Shown: in pieces, positions 23,202 to 31,664 of the stretch | How the letters are laid out: each line of letters begins with the position of its first letter | Position numbering within the stretch: position 1 is the first letter of the stretch | DNA from: an uncultured Collinsella sp. | Lineage (GTDB): Bacteria > Actinomycetota > Coriobacteriia > Coriobacteriales > Coriobacteriaceae | Direction: 5' to 3' | DNA: 64,000 nt | Assembly: GCA_934630375.1 (NCBI GenBank) | Contig: CAKTVQ010000002.1 | Span: 62,001-126,000, forward strand | Notes under the pieces: model-generated | Told to the model about the DNA's origin: nothing | What the model saw: only the letters and a program-made list of their open reading frames with translations | The model's database searches: none | Translations under genes and position numbers: made by a program

Positions 23202-24074
23202 CTACTCGGAAAGCTCAAAGCCGTACTTAGCCCAAATCTTCTGCGCCTTCTTGTTGGTCAGGCAGAAGTCGATGAACGCCTTGGCCTCATCGGCATGCTC
23301 GGAGCTCTCGGCCACGGCACCCGGGTACACAATGGGCTTGTGCGAATCCTCGGGGCACACGAAGGCCTCCTCGATGCCGTCATAGCGGTAGATATCGGAG
23401 CTGTAGACAAAACCTGCCACGCAGTCGCCCGTGGACACGTAGGCGGCAGCGGTGCCGACCTTATCGGCCAGCGCGACCTTGTCGGCAATCTCGGGCGCGT
23501 ACTCGCCGTCGTCGCCCTCGGTGCCGGTGTAGAGGCCGACGGAGGCCAGCGCCTGGTTGGCGTACTTGCCAGCCGGAACGGTCTTGGCGTCGCCGATGGC
23601 GATCTTGCCGTCCAGGTTCGCGACGTCGGCGATGGCCTCGATCTTGGTGTCGGAGCCCTCACCGCGAATGATCACAAGATCGTTGACGAACATATCCTCA
23701 CGGGTGTCGGTGTCAACGAGCTCGGCGGCCTCGGCGTCATCCATGGTGCCCTTGGAAGCGGTGATGAGCACGTCGACTGTGGCACCGGCGCGCATCTGCT
23801 CGACAAGGTCGCCAGACGCCTTGAACTGCGTGTCGGCAAACGTGGTACCGGTCTGGTCGGTGTAGAACTCCTGAACCTCGGGCAGAGCCTTCTCGAGCGA
23901 GTTGGCGGCAAAGACCTGCAGCTCGACAGCCTTCTTGGACGAAGTCTTGGCGGAACCGGCATCGGAGCCAGTCGACTCAGGTGCCTTATTGCCGGAGCAC
24001 CCGGCAAGGCCAAAGCCGGCAGCGACGACAGCTGAGAGCGAGACGAATCCGCGGCGAGAAACCATATCGAACAT
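23202..24074 (-). CDS. modA: Molybdate-binding lipoprotein
   Basis: The 290-residue protein has a signal sequence with twin arginines (VSRRGF) and a lipobox LAGC-S at about residue 26, so it is probably a lipoprotein, possibly Tat-exported. The mature part is a ModA-type periplasmic-binding fold: LQVFAANSLEKALPEV, FKASGDLVEQMRAGATVDVLITAS and AIGDAKTVPAGKYA. It captures molybdate or tungstate outside the cell for ModBC. The SD AAAGGA lies 5 nt before the ATG at 24074. It heads the modABC operon and has its own promoter region with inverted repeats. Confidence 0.92.
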   Translation of the reverse strand: MFDMVSRRGFVSLSAVVAAGFGLAGCSGNKAPESTGSDAGSAKTSSKKAVELQVFAANSLEKALPEVQEFYTDQTGTTFADTQFKASGDLVEQMRAGATVDVLITASKGTMDDAEAAELVDTDTREDMFVNDLVIIRGEGSDTKIEAIADVANLDGKIAIGDAKTVPAGKYANQALASVGLYTGTEGDDGEYAPEIADKVALADKVGTAAAYVSTGDCVAGFVYSSDIYRYDGIEEAFVCPEDSHKPIVYPGAVAESSEHADEAKAFIDFCLTNKKAQKIWAKYGFELSE

Positions 24075-24133
24075 GCCATTCCTTTCGAACGCTACGCCCG
24101 GACACCCCGCCGCAGGCTTTGTTCTGTAACTAG

Positions 24134-24139
24134 ATTATA
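24134..24139 (-). promoter_or_regulatory. modA promoter, -10 TATAAT
   Basis: A consensus -10 box TATAAT (minus strand) stands about 60 bp before the modA start. No good -35 is visible at the expected distance, as is usual for promoters that need an activator or are tightly repressed. Confidence 0.5.
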
Positions 24140-24161
24140 CTTCTGTGCGAATAATGATAAT

Positions 24162-24186
24162 GAGAAGTTATTCTCGTCTGAGAATA
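24162..24186. promoter_or_regulatory. Candidate operator upstream of modA
   Basis: Two overlapping perfect inverted repeats, GAGAA-GTTA-TTCTC (24162-24175) and TATTCTC-GTCT-GAGAATA (24169-24186), lie just upstream of the modA -10 box in AT-rich DNA. This is a likely binding site for a molybdate-, metal- or redox-responsive regulator. It does not match the E. coli ModE box. Confidence 0.5.
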
Positions 24187-24229
24187 TAGTTTCAGGCATG
24201 CCTACAGAATGCCGTCCCCTTGGGCGCAA

Positions 24230-24264
24230 ATAAAAGGCGGAGCAGCCGTTTAGGTCGCCCCGCC
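24230..24264 (-). terminator. Terminator after mog
   Basis: On the minus strand a GGCGG...CCGCC stem is followed by TTTTATTT just past the mog stop. It separates the mog-moeA unit from modABC. Confidence 0.65.
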
Positions 24265-24278
24265 GCAGGTAAACCCGC

Positions 24279-24758
24279 TTAGTTGGTATGTCCGCCGCCC
24301 GCTGTCATCTGAGCCGCATGCTCCAGCTGGTCGCTCACGGCCTCCCAGCTTTCGCGAGCCGCTTTCGTAGAACCGGGAAAGTTTACGACAAGTGTATGAC
24401 CTCGTTGCATGCAAATAGCGCGCGAGAGCATGGCGCGGCGCGTCTTGGTCATGGAGTACGCACGGATTGCCTCTGCAATACCCGGCACATCGCGGTCGCA
24501 GACGGCACGCGTCGCCTCGGGCGTCACATCGCGCATCGAAAGCCCCGTGCCGCCGCAGGTGAGCACGACATTGGCGCGGCACTCATCGGCGGCTTCCAAA
24601 ATGGCATCACCGATCTCGCTGACGTCGTCGCGCACGACCACATGTGAGGCGACCGTCCAGCCCTGCGCCTCGATAAGTTCCTCGAGTGCGGCTCCAGCCT
24701 CGTCCTGGGCAAGGTCGCGCGTATCCGAGCACGTCACGATCGATATCTTCAGCTCCAT
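24279..24758 (-). CDS. mog: Molybdopterin adenylyltransferase (MogA/MoaB family)
   Basis: The 159-residue protein has the MoCF-domain motifs VVLTCGGTGLSMRDVTPEAT (the GGTG loop binding molybdopterin) and FPGSTKA. The enzyme adenylates molybdopterin, preparing it for metal insertion by MoeA. An ATG at 24758 with SD AGGAGG is chosen; an extended frame upstream would run into moeA. It lies 10 nt after moeA, forming a two-gene unit. The C-terminus ends GGGHTN. Confidence 0.9.
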   Translation of the reverse strand: MELKISIVTCSDTRDLAQDEAGAALEELIEAQGWTVASHVVVRDDVSEIGDAILEAADECRANVVLTCGGTGLSMRDVTPEATRAVCDRDVPGIAEAIRAYSMTKTRRAMLSRAICMQRGHTLVVNFPGSTKAARESWEAVSDQLEHAAQMTAGGGHTN

Positions 24759-24768
24759 AGCATTCCTC

Positions 24769-26031
24769 CTACAACACGGCGCCCTCGGGCAGGTCGACGC
24801 GAACAACGTCCACGACGTCGCCCGCCTTGAGGTCGCACGGCCCTTCTTCAATACGCAGCAGGCAGTTGGCCCGCTGCATCGTGCCGAGCAACGCCGAATT
24901 CTGCGTCTTGGCCTCGGTCACCAACAGCTCACCGGTCTCGGGGTCGCGCAAAACCGTGGCGCGATCGAAGAAGCGGCGATGCTGTCGCTTTTTCACGCCG
25001 TGCGTGAGCGTCGCCTGCTGCACGGGACGCACGCCCTCGGTAAAGCCGCGCATCTTGCGAATCGCCGGGCGGGCGAGCATCTCAAAGCCCACATATGCCG
25101 CGGCCGGATTGCCCGAAAGCCCCAGGTAGGGCTTACCCCCGAGCAAGCCAAACGTGATGGCCTTGCCCGGACGCATCGAGATGCGGTCAAACAGTACCTC
25201 GCCCTCGCGCCGGACGAGCGCCGTCACGAAATCGTAATCGCCCGCCGAGGCGCCACCGCTTGTAATGACAAAATCGCACTCCTGCACGGCACGATGCACC
25301 AACTCGGCGATCGCCCGCTCATCATCGGGCGCAATGCCGTAGAACACGGGCTCGGCTCCCGCATCGAGTGCCTCGGCCATCAACGCGGACGAGTTGGAGT
25401 CGCGAATCTGCCCGCGCGCCGGCAGCTCACTCGGCGCGACCAGTTCCGTCCCCAGCGAGATAATGCCAACACGTGGGGCAGCGTGCACCTTCACGCTCGC
25501 ATATCCGGCGCTTGCCAGCAGACCCGCGCCCGCCGGAGCCACGACCTCGCCGGCGTGCATCACAACATCGCCGGCATGGGCCTCCTCGGCGGCAGAGCGA
25601 ACGTTCTCCCCTACCTTGGCAGGCGCCGAGAACCTCACACGCGAGCCCTCGTTGCCGTCGCCATCGAGCACGTCGACGATCTCGTATTTCACCACGGCAT
25701 CGGCACCTTCGGGTACCGGCGCGCCCGTCATGATGCGGACCGTCTCACCCGCGCCGATTGCGCCCCCAAACACATGGCCCGCGGCCTCGTGTCCGATAAC
25801 GTCGAGCATCACCGGCGCCTCGCCAGATGCCTGCGCCAAGTCCGACGAGCGCACGGCATATCCGTCCATAGCGCTGTTGGCAAACGGCGAGATGTCAATA
25901 TCGGCCACCGCATCCTCTGCCAAGGGAAGACCGGCGGCCTGCCACACGGGGATCTCGACAACTTCGGTGCGATTCACGTGCGACAAGACGATCGCCTGTG
26001 CGTCCTCCAACGGAATGAGTTTCTCAGCCAT
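24769..26031 (-). CDS. moeA: Molybdopterin molybdenumtransferase MoeA
   Basis: The 420-residue protein has the four-domain MoeA layout: SPFANSAMDGYAVRSSDL (conserved MDGYA), RIMTGAPVPEGADAVV, GIISLGTEL, SGGASAGDYD and GLSGNPAAAYVGFE. It inserts molybdate into adenylated molybdopterin. The ATG at 26031 with SD AGAGG gives the usual N-terminus MAEKLIPLEDAQ. A -10 TATACT lies at 26090-26095 on the minus strand. Together with mog and modABC it shows that the organism makes molybdenum cofactor. Confidence 0.93.
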   Translation of the reverse strand: MAEKLIPLEDAQAIVLSHVNRTEVVEIPVWQAAGLPLAEDAVADIDISPFANSAMDGYAVRSSDLAQASGEAPVMLDVIGHEAAGHVFGGAIGAGETVRIMTGAPVPEGADAVVKYEIVDVLDGDGNEGSRVRFSAPAKVGENVRSAAEEAHAGDVVMHAGEVVAPAGAGLLASAGYASVKVHAAPRVGIISLGTELVAPSELPARGQIRDSNSSALMAEALDAGAEPVFYGIAPDDERAIAELVHRAVQECDFVITSGGASAGDYDFVTALVRREGEVLFDRISMRPGKAITFGLLGGKPYLGLSGNPAAAYVGFEMLARPAIRKMRGFTEGVRPVQQATLTHGVKKRQHRRFFDRATVLRDPETGELLVTEAKTQNSALLGTMQRANCLLRIEEGPCDLKAGDVVDVVRVDLPEGAVL

Positions 26032-26207
26032 ATACACCTCTAGCATGCTGCGGCGCACATCACGGGCGCCGATTCTTTATGTTTATCTCAGTATAATCCC
26101 CCGCCGCCTGCTCAAGACCTGGCCCGCGGCCGCGAATACACCTGTCGGTAACGGACGGCGAAACAGAACCGAAACCAACCCACCAGCTTGACGCGTTTGT
26201 CACGCTC

Positions 26208-26213
26208 TATAAT
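26208..26213 (+). promoter_or_regulatory. Promoter -10 TATAAT for the CLC gene
   Basis: A TATAAT hexamer 31 bp before the ATG, in the divergent region shared with moeA. The -35 is weak. No fluoride riboswitch could be recognised between it and the start codon. Confidence 0.5.
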
Positions 26214-26243
26214 GCTTGCGTTGTAACCAAAGAAGAGGACACC

Positions 26244-27665
26244 ATGGCTTTTACCGACACATCAGACAGCGAAAGCGAAGAGCAAGACAACTCCCTGCCG
26301 CTCGATGAGGGAGGCTTCCTCTCCCTGAATGACGTCATCATGGCAGGCAGGCAACAGCTCACCCGCTCCGAGCATCTCTTGGCTGCCGACACGCGCCGCA
26401 ACGCCCGCAACCTACTCGCGAGCGCCAAGTTGCTCGCGCTCGTCGTCATCGTCTCGCTCGCCATGGGCGTTGCCGCTTGGGCGTTTTTGGCCTCGCTGAA
26501 TATCGCGACCGATTATCGCGAGCACCACGCGTGGGTCTACGCATTGCTTCCCGTTGTGGGCATTGCCACCGCATGGGTGTACAAAAACCACGGCCTTGCT
26601 GCCAAACGCGGTAACAACCTGGTCATCGACTCCGCTCTGGGCACACGCCTCATCCATATGCGCATGGCCGTCCTCACCTTCGTCTGCTCTACGCTCACGC
26701 ACCTAACGGGTGGATCGGCCGGTCGCGAGGGAGCCGCGGTGCAGATTGGCGGCACCATCGCCAGCAACATCTCGAGCCTCGCCCACCTCAAAAAGCATGA
26801 CCACCACGACCTCATGCTCGCCGGCATCTCGTCGGCCTTTGGCGCCGTATTCGGTTCGCCCCTTGCTGGAGCTTTCTTTGGCATGGAGATGTGCTTTATC
26901 GGCAAGATCGACTACACCGCGGGCATCTACTGCCTGGTCGCCTCGTTTACCGGCTACTTTACGTCGCTTGCCTTGGGAACCGAGTACGAGGCGAATGTCA
27001 TCGCCAGCGTTCCCAACATGACACCACGGACGGTTGTCATCGTTGTTATCAGCGCCATTATCTTCGGCCTGACGGCACGCCTCTTTGCCTGGTCGGTTCG
27101 AACCGTCAAAAGCTTGTACGGTCGCTTTATCGCCAATTACCTCGTCCGCGCACTCATAGGCGCACTCGTGGTTTTGGCCGCCTATGCCCTCCTCGACGCC
27201 TGGGACTACGCCGGCCTTTCCACGTGGCTTTCCGGCGCAGGATTTGCAGGCAACACTACCCTGGCGGACGCAGCCATCAAGTTGGTCGTCACAGCGCTTA
27301 CCCTGGGTGCGGGCTTCCAAGGCGGCGAGGTCACGCCCCTGTTTGGCATCGGTGCGGCACTCGGTGGCTGGATCGGTTGCCTTACCGGGCTCGACCCCAG
27401 TTTTCTGGCGGCTCTCGGCATGCTCGGCGTGTTCTGCGCCGGCCTCAACGTGCCCATCACCACCTGCATGATGGCCATCGACCTGTTCCACGGCACGGCC
27501 GCCGGGTTCTTTGTCATCGTGGCCTTTATCAGCTACCTAACCGGCGGACACCGCGGCGTGTACCCTGCCCAGCGCATCATCTCACCCAAGCGCCGTTCGC
27601 TTATTGTGGATGAGGGCGGTACGGTAGCGGATGCCATCGAGCGCCACAACGACCTGATAGAGTAG
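26244..27665 (+). CDS. CLC-family channel/antiporter, fluoride (CLC-F) type
   Basis: The 473-residue membrane protein has a ~50-residue acidic cytosolic N-terminus and about ten helices. The selectivity motifs are GGSAGREGAAVQIGG and LGAGFQGGEVTPLFGIG. The GREG-x-AVQ and GGEVTPLF forms resemble those of fluoride/proton antiporting CLC-F proteins rather than the GREGP/GxFxP forms of chloride CLCs. Role: likely export of fluoride, otherwise chloride/proton exchange. The SD AGAGG lies 5 nt before the ATG. It is transcribed divergently from moeA. Confidence 0.8.
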   Translation: MAFTDTSDSESEEQDNSLPLDEGGFLSLNDVIMAGRQQLTRSEHLLAADTRRNARNLLASAKLLALVVIVSLAMGVAAWAFLASLNIATDYREHHAWVYALLPVVGIATAWVYKNHGLAAKRGNNLVIDSALGTRLIHMRMAVLTFVCSTLTHLTGGSAGREGAAVQIGGTIASNISSLAHLKKHDHHDLMLAGISSAFGAVFGSPLAGAFFGMEMCFIGKIDYTAGIYCLVASFTGYFTSLALGTEYEANVIASVPNMTPRTVVIVVISAIIFGLTARLFAWSVRTVKSLYGRFIANYLVRALIGALVVLAAYALLDAWDYAGLSTWLSGAGFAGNTTLADAAIKLVVTALTLGAGFQGGEVTPLFGIGAALGGWIGCLTGLDPSFLAALGMLGVFCAGLNVPITTCMMAIDLFHGTAAGFFVIVAFISYLTGGHRGVYPAQRIISPKRRSLIVDEGGTVADAIERHNDLIE

Positions 27666-27751
27666 ATGTAATAATCGCCGTGCAGCCACAATCGGGGGCA
27701 ATTCGACCTGAGCGCGACCGCACCGTCATGCCACACGCCGGGAGTCACCCC

Positions 27752-28714
27752 ATGCACGCAACTGATTTTGGTCGCACGCTCATCATCGCCAACCCAGCCG
27801 CCCAGTCGGGTGCGGCGCGCAAAGTTGCCGAGCGCCTGCAACGCTTTTTGGATATGACCGCGCGCGCATCCCAGTTTGACCTGGTGCTAACCGAGCACAT
27901 GGGACACGCCAAGGAGCTGGCCGCACAGGCTCAGGGCTATCGCACCGTTATCGCACTCGGCGGCGACGGCGTGATCCACGAAGTCGTCAACGGGCTTATG
28001 ACGCAAAAGGAGGACGCCCGCCCCGCTCTTGCCGTCCTGCCCGTGGGCTCCGGCAACGATTTTGCCCAGACGCTCGATATCGAAGATTTCTCCGGCAAGG
28101 ATTTTGGCGCGCTACTCACCTGTGAGCTGCAGCGTCAGGACATCGGGCGGATTCGCTCATGGAACCCCGCAAGCGACAGCGGCGAGGCGGCCGTCGAGTA
28201 TTACGACCAGACGCTCTCCGTCGGCATTGACGCCGCCATCGGCCTGGGCACCACCGAGCTACGCAAAAAGACCGGCTTGACGGGTGCTCCGCTCTACACC
28301 CTTTCGGGACTTGAGCAGTTTGGCCTGCGCTATCGCAACTACCCCATGACAGTCAGCTTTGACGGCGCGCCCGCCGAGCGCGTGAGGGCGATCATCATGG
28401 CGATTCAGCTTGGTCCTACCTATGGCTCGGGCTATCGCATCTGCCCCGATGCCGACCCCTGCGACGGCATGCTCGACGTCTGCTACGCCTGCGGCCCCGT
28501 CCCTCGCGCGGTAGCCCTGCCTATGTTCCTTTCGGCCAAGGACGGCCACCATACCAAGTTGCCACCGGTTCGCATGCGCCGCTGCCGCCATGCCGAGCTC
28601 ACCTTTGAGGAGCCCGACTACCCCATCCAGGCCGACGGCGAGCCCATCGTCGCCTCGCGCATCGAAGTCGACATCCTACCCGGCGCCCTCCAAGTCTGGC
28701 GCCCCACCCGCTAG
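27752..28714 (+). CDS. Diacylglycerol/sphingosine kinase-like lipid kinase (DgkB/YegS family)
   Basis: The 320-residue protein has the DAGK catalytic motifs IIANPAAQSGAA, ALGGDGVIHEVVNG (nucleotide-binding GGDG) and PVGSGNDFA. A C-terminal half with CPDADPCDGMLDVCY and IQADGEP is typical of YegS/DgkB. It phosphorylates a diacylglycerol-like lipid at the membrane for phospholipid recycling. The ATG at 27752 (MHATDF) has SD GGGAG; two earlier ATGs in frame lack one and would add 17-24 unlikely residues. It follows the CLC gene by 86 nt. Confidence 0.85.
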   Translation: MHATDFGRTLIIANPAAQSGAARKVAERLQRFLDMTARASQFDLVLTEHMGHAKELAAQAQGYRTVIALGGDGVIHEVVNGLMTQKEDARPALAVLPVGSGNDFAQTLDIEDFSGKDFGALLTCELQRQDIGRIRSWNPASDSGEAAVEYYDQTLSVGIDAAIGLGTTELRKKTGLTGAPLYTLSGLEQFGLRYRNYPMTVSFDGAPAERVRAIIMAIQLGPTYGSGYRICPDADPCDGMLDVCYACGPVPRAVALPMFLSAKDGHHTKLPPVRMRRCRHAELTFEEPDYPIQADGEPIVASRIEVDILPGALQVWRPTR

Positions 28715-28721
28715 CCCCACC

Positions 28722-28790
28722 TAAGTTGCGGTGAAATAGGGACTGTTGCGGCTTTGGCAGCCCAAACAATCCCTATTTCACCGCAACTTA
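28722..28790. repeat. Palindrome family B, copy 1
   Basis: A perfect 21-bp inverted repeat with arms at 28722-28742 and 28770-28790 (core GTTGCGGTGAAATA) lies between two convergent genes. The related element at 49709-49775 shares the core. In the loop is a GCTTTGGCAGC-like mini-stem. It could serve as a bidirectional terminator, but lacks T-runs. Confidence 0.85.
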
Positions 28791-28798
28791 TGAGGGGA

Positions 28799-29179
28799 TT
28801 ATTCGTCGCTGGCGGGTTTGCGGCGGTTGGCCTTTTTGATGGCGTTGAAGTGCTTGTCGTTGAGCCTGCGCTGACGCGATCGCTGCGGCACTTTGGTCTT
28901 CACGCGACGACGCGGCGGACGACCACGACGCTCAAGCTCTGCCTTCAGCTTGCGCAGGCAGCTCGCACGATTCTGAAACTGGCTGCGGCTCTCGCGCGCC
29001 GTCACGACTATCCCCGTAGGCACATGCTTCATGCGCACCGCAGAGTCCGTCGTGTTGACGCCCTGACCGCCCGGACCCGTCGAGCGAAACACCTGCACCT
29101 CGCAGTCGCGTGCCAACTCCTCAACCGACATCTCGGCAAAGCGCGCAAACTCGCGCCAACTCATCTTGTTCTCGTCCAT
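28799..29179 (-). CDS. Peptidyl-tRNA hydrolase domain protein (release factor-like, ArfB/RF-H type)
   Basis: The 126-residue protein has the class I release-factor catalytic loop [19 protein letters not shown] (GGQ at about residues 38-40) and a basic C-terminal tail rich in Arg/Lys. It lacks the codon-recognition domain of RF1/RF2. Proteins of this size hydrolyse peptidyl-tRNA on stalled ribosomes. The ATG at 29179 with SD GGGGAGG is chosen; codons upstream overlap palindrome A and are unlikely. It sits between two palindromes. Confidence 0.85.
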   Translation of the reverse strand: MDENKMSWREFARFAEMSVEELARDCEVQVFRSTGPGGQGVNTTDSAVRMKHVPTGIVVTARESRSQFQNRASCLRKLKAELERRGRPPRRRVKTKVPQRSRQRRLNDKHFNAIKKANRRKPASDE

Positions 29180-29204
29180 ATCGATACCTCCCCTCAAACA
29201 AAAA

Positions 29205-29235
29205 ATGTGACAAAGGGACCGTCCCTTTGTCACAT
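29205..29235. repeat. Palindrome family A, copy 3
   Basis: ATGTGACAAAGGGA and TCCCTTTGTCACAT enclose three bases (perfect 14-bp stem). It is identical in its arms to the copy at 15952-15980. Confidence 0.85.
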
Positions 29236-29262
29236 CGCATACGAATCGTATGTGCCGTGCGC

Positions 29263-29841
29263 TTAGGCGAAGGTGATCTCGCCATTCTCGCAGTCCATAT
29301 CGGCAATACGAGCCAAGCTCTCAACGCGGAATCCGCGCTCGCGGAGCTTGTCGCCGCCGCCCTGGAAACCCTTCTCCACGGCGATGCCAATGCCGGAGAC
29401 CTCGGCGCCTGCAGCCTCGCAGATCTTGATAAGGCCTTCGAGCGCGCAACCGTTGGCCAGGAAGTCGTCGATGATCAGGACCTTGTCGCCCTCGGACAGG
29501 AAGCGCTTACCCACGATAACCGGATACTCCTTTTGCTTGGTAAAGGAGTAGATAGTCGTGGCATACTGCTCGCCGTCGAGGTTGATGGACTGGGCCTTCT
29601 TGGCAAAAACAACCGGCACGCCACCAAAATGCTGGGCCGCGATGCAGGCCATGCCAATGCCCGAAGCCTCAATCGTCAGGATCTTGTTGATCTCGACGCC
29701 CTCGAACAGACGGGCCCACTCGGCGCCCATATGGTCGAACAGCTCAACGTCGCACTGGTGGTTGAGGAAGGCATCAACCTTAAGGACGTTACCGGCCTTT
29801 ACGATGCCGTCACGGCGAATACGATCCTCAAGCTCCTGCAT
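29263..29841 (-). CDS. xpt: Xanthine phosphoribosyltransferase
   Basis: The 192-residue protein carries the PRPP-binding motif [11 protein letters not shown] and typical Xpt segments ([34 protein letters not shown]). It converts xanthine plus PRPP to XMP in purine salvage. The ATG at 29841 has SD AAAGGG; the longer open frame upstream is non-coding leader. No purine riboswitch was recognisable in the 29842-30054 leader. Confidence 0.93.
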   Translation of the reverse strand: MQELEDRIRRDGIVKAGNVLKVDAFLNHQCDVELFDHMGAEWARLFEGVEINKILTIEASGIGMACIAAQHFGGVPVVFAKKAQSINLDGEQYATTIYSFTKQKEYPVIVGKRFLSEGDKVLIIDDFLANGCALEGLIKICEAAGAEVSGIGIAVEKGFQGGGDKLRERGFRVESLARIADMDCENGEITFA

Positions 29842-29972
29842 GGCGCAACCCTTTCTCGCGGCAATGATTCCGCGCGATGAACAAACGTTGCACGATAGTC
29901 TACCACGGACCGACCCCCACCCGCCCCACAAGCCTCGTCGCACTATAAAGCCGCAAGACCAGTCAATTTGGG

Positions 29973-30008
29973 ACGGGGCTCTTTTGACTACCTTTATGAG
30001 CCCTTTTC
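29973..30008 (+). other. Terminator-like hairpin in the xpt leader region
   Basis: GGGCTC and GAGCCC flank 16 bases and are followed by TTTTCC on the plus strand. No plus-strand gene precedes it, so it may be part of the structured leader of xpt instead. Confidence 0.35.
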
Positions 30009-30054
30009 CTTCGTTCCCCACGGATTTGCGGAGGATGCTCGCCACGAAATCGGC

Positions 30055-30187
30055 CCATTTACTACGTTTAACCTGACACCCCTGTCCATACCCCCGATTC
30101 TCAAAAACCGGCAGTCTCTCTACCTGCGCTTTTGTTTTTAGCGAATGCGTCATGGTTTGAGGTGCACAGTTAAACGTAGTAGATGGG
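30055..30187. repeat. 133-bp element with 19-bp inverted ends between xpt and the MFS gene
   Basis: CCCATTTACTACGTTTAAC at 30055-30073 and GTTAAACGTAGTAGATGGG at 30169-30187 are complementary with one mismatch and enclose 95 bp without an ORF. The size and terminal repeats suggest a small non-autonomous mobile or dispersed element; a second copy is not present in this window. Confidence 0.55.
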
Positions 30188-30218
30188 CGTGATTCTTGGC
30201 AGGCGACTCGCGAACACG

Positions 30219-31523
30219 CTAATGCCGGATGCGCGTCCTCACCAAACGTACCAATGTGAGCGCAAAGCCCACGGCAGCAACGGCCATCAGCACGTAGAAT
30301 ACCAAACGGAAGCCAAAGAGGAACACATCCGGACGGCCCGCCACATAGCTCGTGACCGTCTTACCCATTACCGCGCTCGTCTGTCCATACAGGATGCGCG
30401 ACGCCGCCGTAATACCCAGCGCTATGCCCGCATAGCGCGACAAGCTGCCCAAGCTGCCCGCAAAGCCAAGCGCCTCACGCGGTGCCGAACCCATATACAG
30501 CGAATTATTGGGACTCTGGAAGATCGACGTGCCGCACGACATAAACGCGACGCAGCACACGATCATCAAGATGGAAGAGTGCTCGTCAAGCGTGCTCACC
30601 GCAAAGAGACCGCAGACGTACACGCCCAGGCCAACGGCCGTGGGCGCTTCACAACCAACACGGTCGGACACCGAGCCCGAAAGCGGGCCCACAAAGGCAT
30701 TCACGACCGGCATCGCCAAAAACAACAGGCCGGAGATATCGGAGCTAAAGCCGTGGGCATCCTGAAAGTAGAACGGCAGCACAAACTCGGAGGCACCGAT
30801 ACCCACGAACACGATAAGCATGCAAGCCAGGTTAATCGTGAAAGCCGAGCTCGCAAAGCAGCGACGCGCCGCCTCTGTCAACGGCATAGGGCGTTCGCCA
30901 GCCTCCGGCCTGACATGCGGCAGCGTGTAGAGTCCCACGATAAACGAGATGACGCCAATAGGAAGGTTGATGAGGAAGATGCTCTCCCAGGGAAAACTTG
31001 CCACGAGTACGCCGCCGAGCACGGGGCCGCACATCATGCCAAGAGCCACAAAGGTCGCCAGAATGCCCATGGCACGACCGCGCTCACGCGCCGGAAACGA
31101 CTCGGTGATGATGCCCATATTGTTGGCCATCGCGGCGGCACAGCCAATGCCCTGCACGATACGCGCCAAGATAAGCACCTCGAGCGAAGCCGAAAGCCCG
31201 CAAAGCAGCGAGCCACCCGTAAAGACGATCACTCCAAGCTGGAACACATTCACCTTGCCGCGCACATCGCCCAAGCGGCCAAACGGCAGCATGGCGACGC
31301 ACGTCGCGAGCAGATACGCCGAGCTCACAAGCTGAATGCGGTCGAGACCCACACCCAGCTCCTTTTGCATCACCGGAAGCGCCACCGTCACGATGCTCGC
31401 ATCCAGACACGCCATAAAGGTCATGACGAGCACGGTGAACAGAATCGCCCATTTATTCTTACCGTGGGTGTCGCCCTCCAGGGCAATGTGTTCGCGGCGC
31501 AGCTGCTCGGCAGTTTTCTCCAT
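30219..31523 (-). CDS. MFS drug/metabolite exporter (EmrB/QacA-like)
   Basis: The 434-residue membrane protein has about 12-14 helices. Motif A is [11 protein letters not shown], motif C is [25 protein letters not shown], and an early membrane acid is in [13 protein letters not shown]; all are typical of the DHA2/DHA family. It would export a toxic compound or metabolite with proton influx. The ATG at 31523 with SD GAAAGG gives [11 protein letters not shown]. Substrate is unknown. It lies downstream of the metY terminator and probably has its own promoter. Confidence 0.85.
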   Translation of the reverse strand: MEKTAEQLRREHIALEGDTHGKNKWAILFTVLVMTFMACLDASIVTVALPVMQKELGVGLDRIQLVSSAYLLATCVAMLPFGRLGDVRGKVNVFQLGVIVFTGGSLLCGLSASLEVLILARIVQGIGCAAAMANNMGIITESFPARERGRAMGILATFVALGMMCGPVLGGVLVASFPWESIFLINLPIGVISFIVGLYTLPHVRPEAGERPMPLTEAARRCFASSAFTINLACMLIVFVGIGASEFVLPFYFQDAHGFSSDISGLLFLAMPVVNAFVGPLSGSVSDRVGCEAPTAVGLGVYVCGLFAVSTLDEHSSILMIVCCVAFMSCGTSIFQSPNNSLYMGSAPREALGFAGSLGSLSRYAGIALGITAASRILYGQTSAVMGKTVTSYVAGRPDVFLFGFRLVFYVLMAVAAVGFALTLVRLVRTRIRH

Positions 31524-31548
31524 ATATATCCTTTCTATCGTGCAACGC

Positions 31549-31595
31549 AAAAACGGGACCCCAATCGCCTACAAACGGTCACGATCGGGGTCCCG
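31549..31595 (-). terminator. Terminator after metY
   Basis: On the minus strand CGGGACCCCGATCG and its complement form a long stem followed by TTTTTG. It stands between the metY stop and the MFS start. Confidence 0.8.
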
Positions 31596-31664
31596 CCTAC
31601 GGAATCGGAACTATGAGGACGTCGTCAGCCGAAAAGCCGTCCCACGCCTCGCACGCACGCTAGC

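Noticed and set aside
26100-26243. Possible fluoride riboswitch upstream of the CLC gene
   Set aside because: The conserved crcB-motif blocks were not found.
29842-30054. Possible purine riboswitch upstream of xpt
   Set aside because: The conserved loop and core blocks of the purine aptamer could not be found on the minus strand.
30183-31616. 477-codon plus-strand open frame
   Set aside because: Antisense to the MFS transporter; composition (His/Arg-rich) is typical of a shadow frame.
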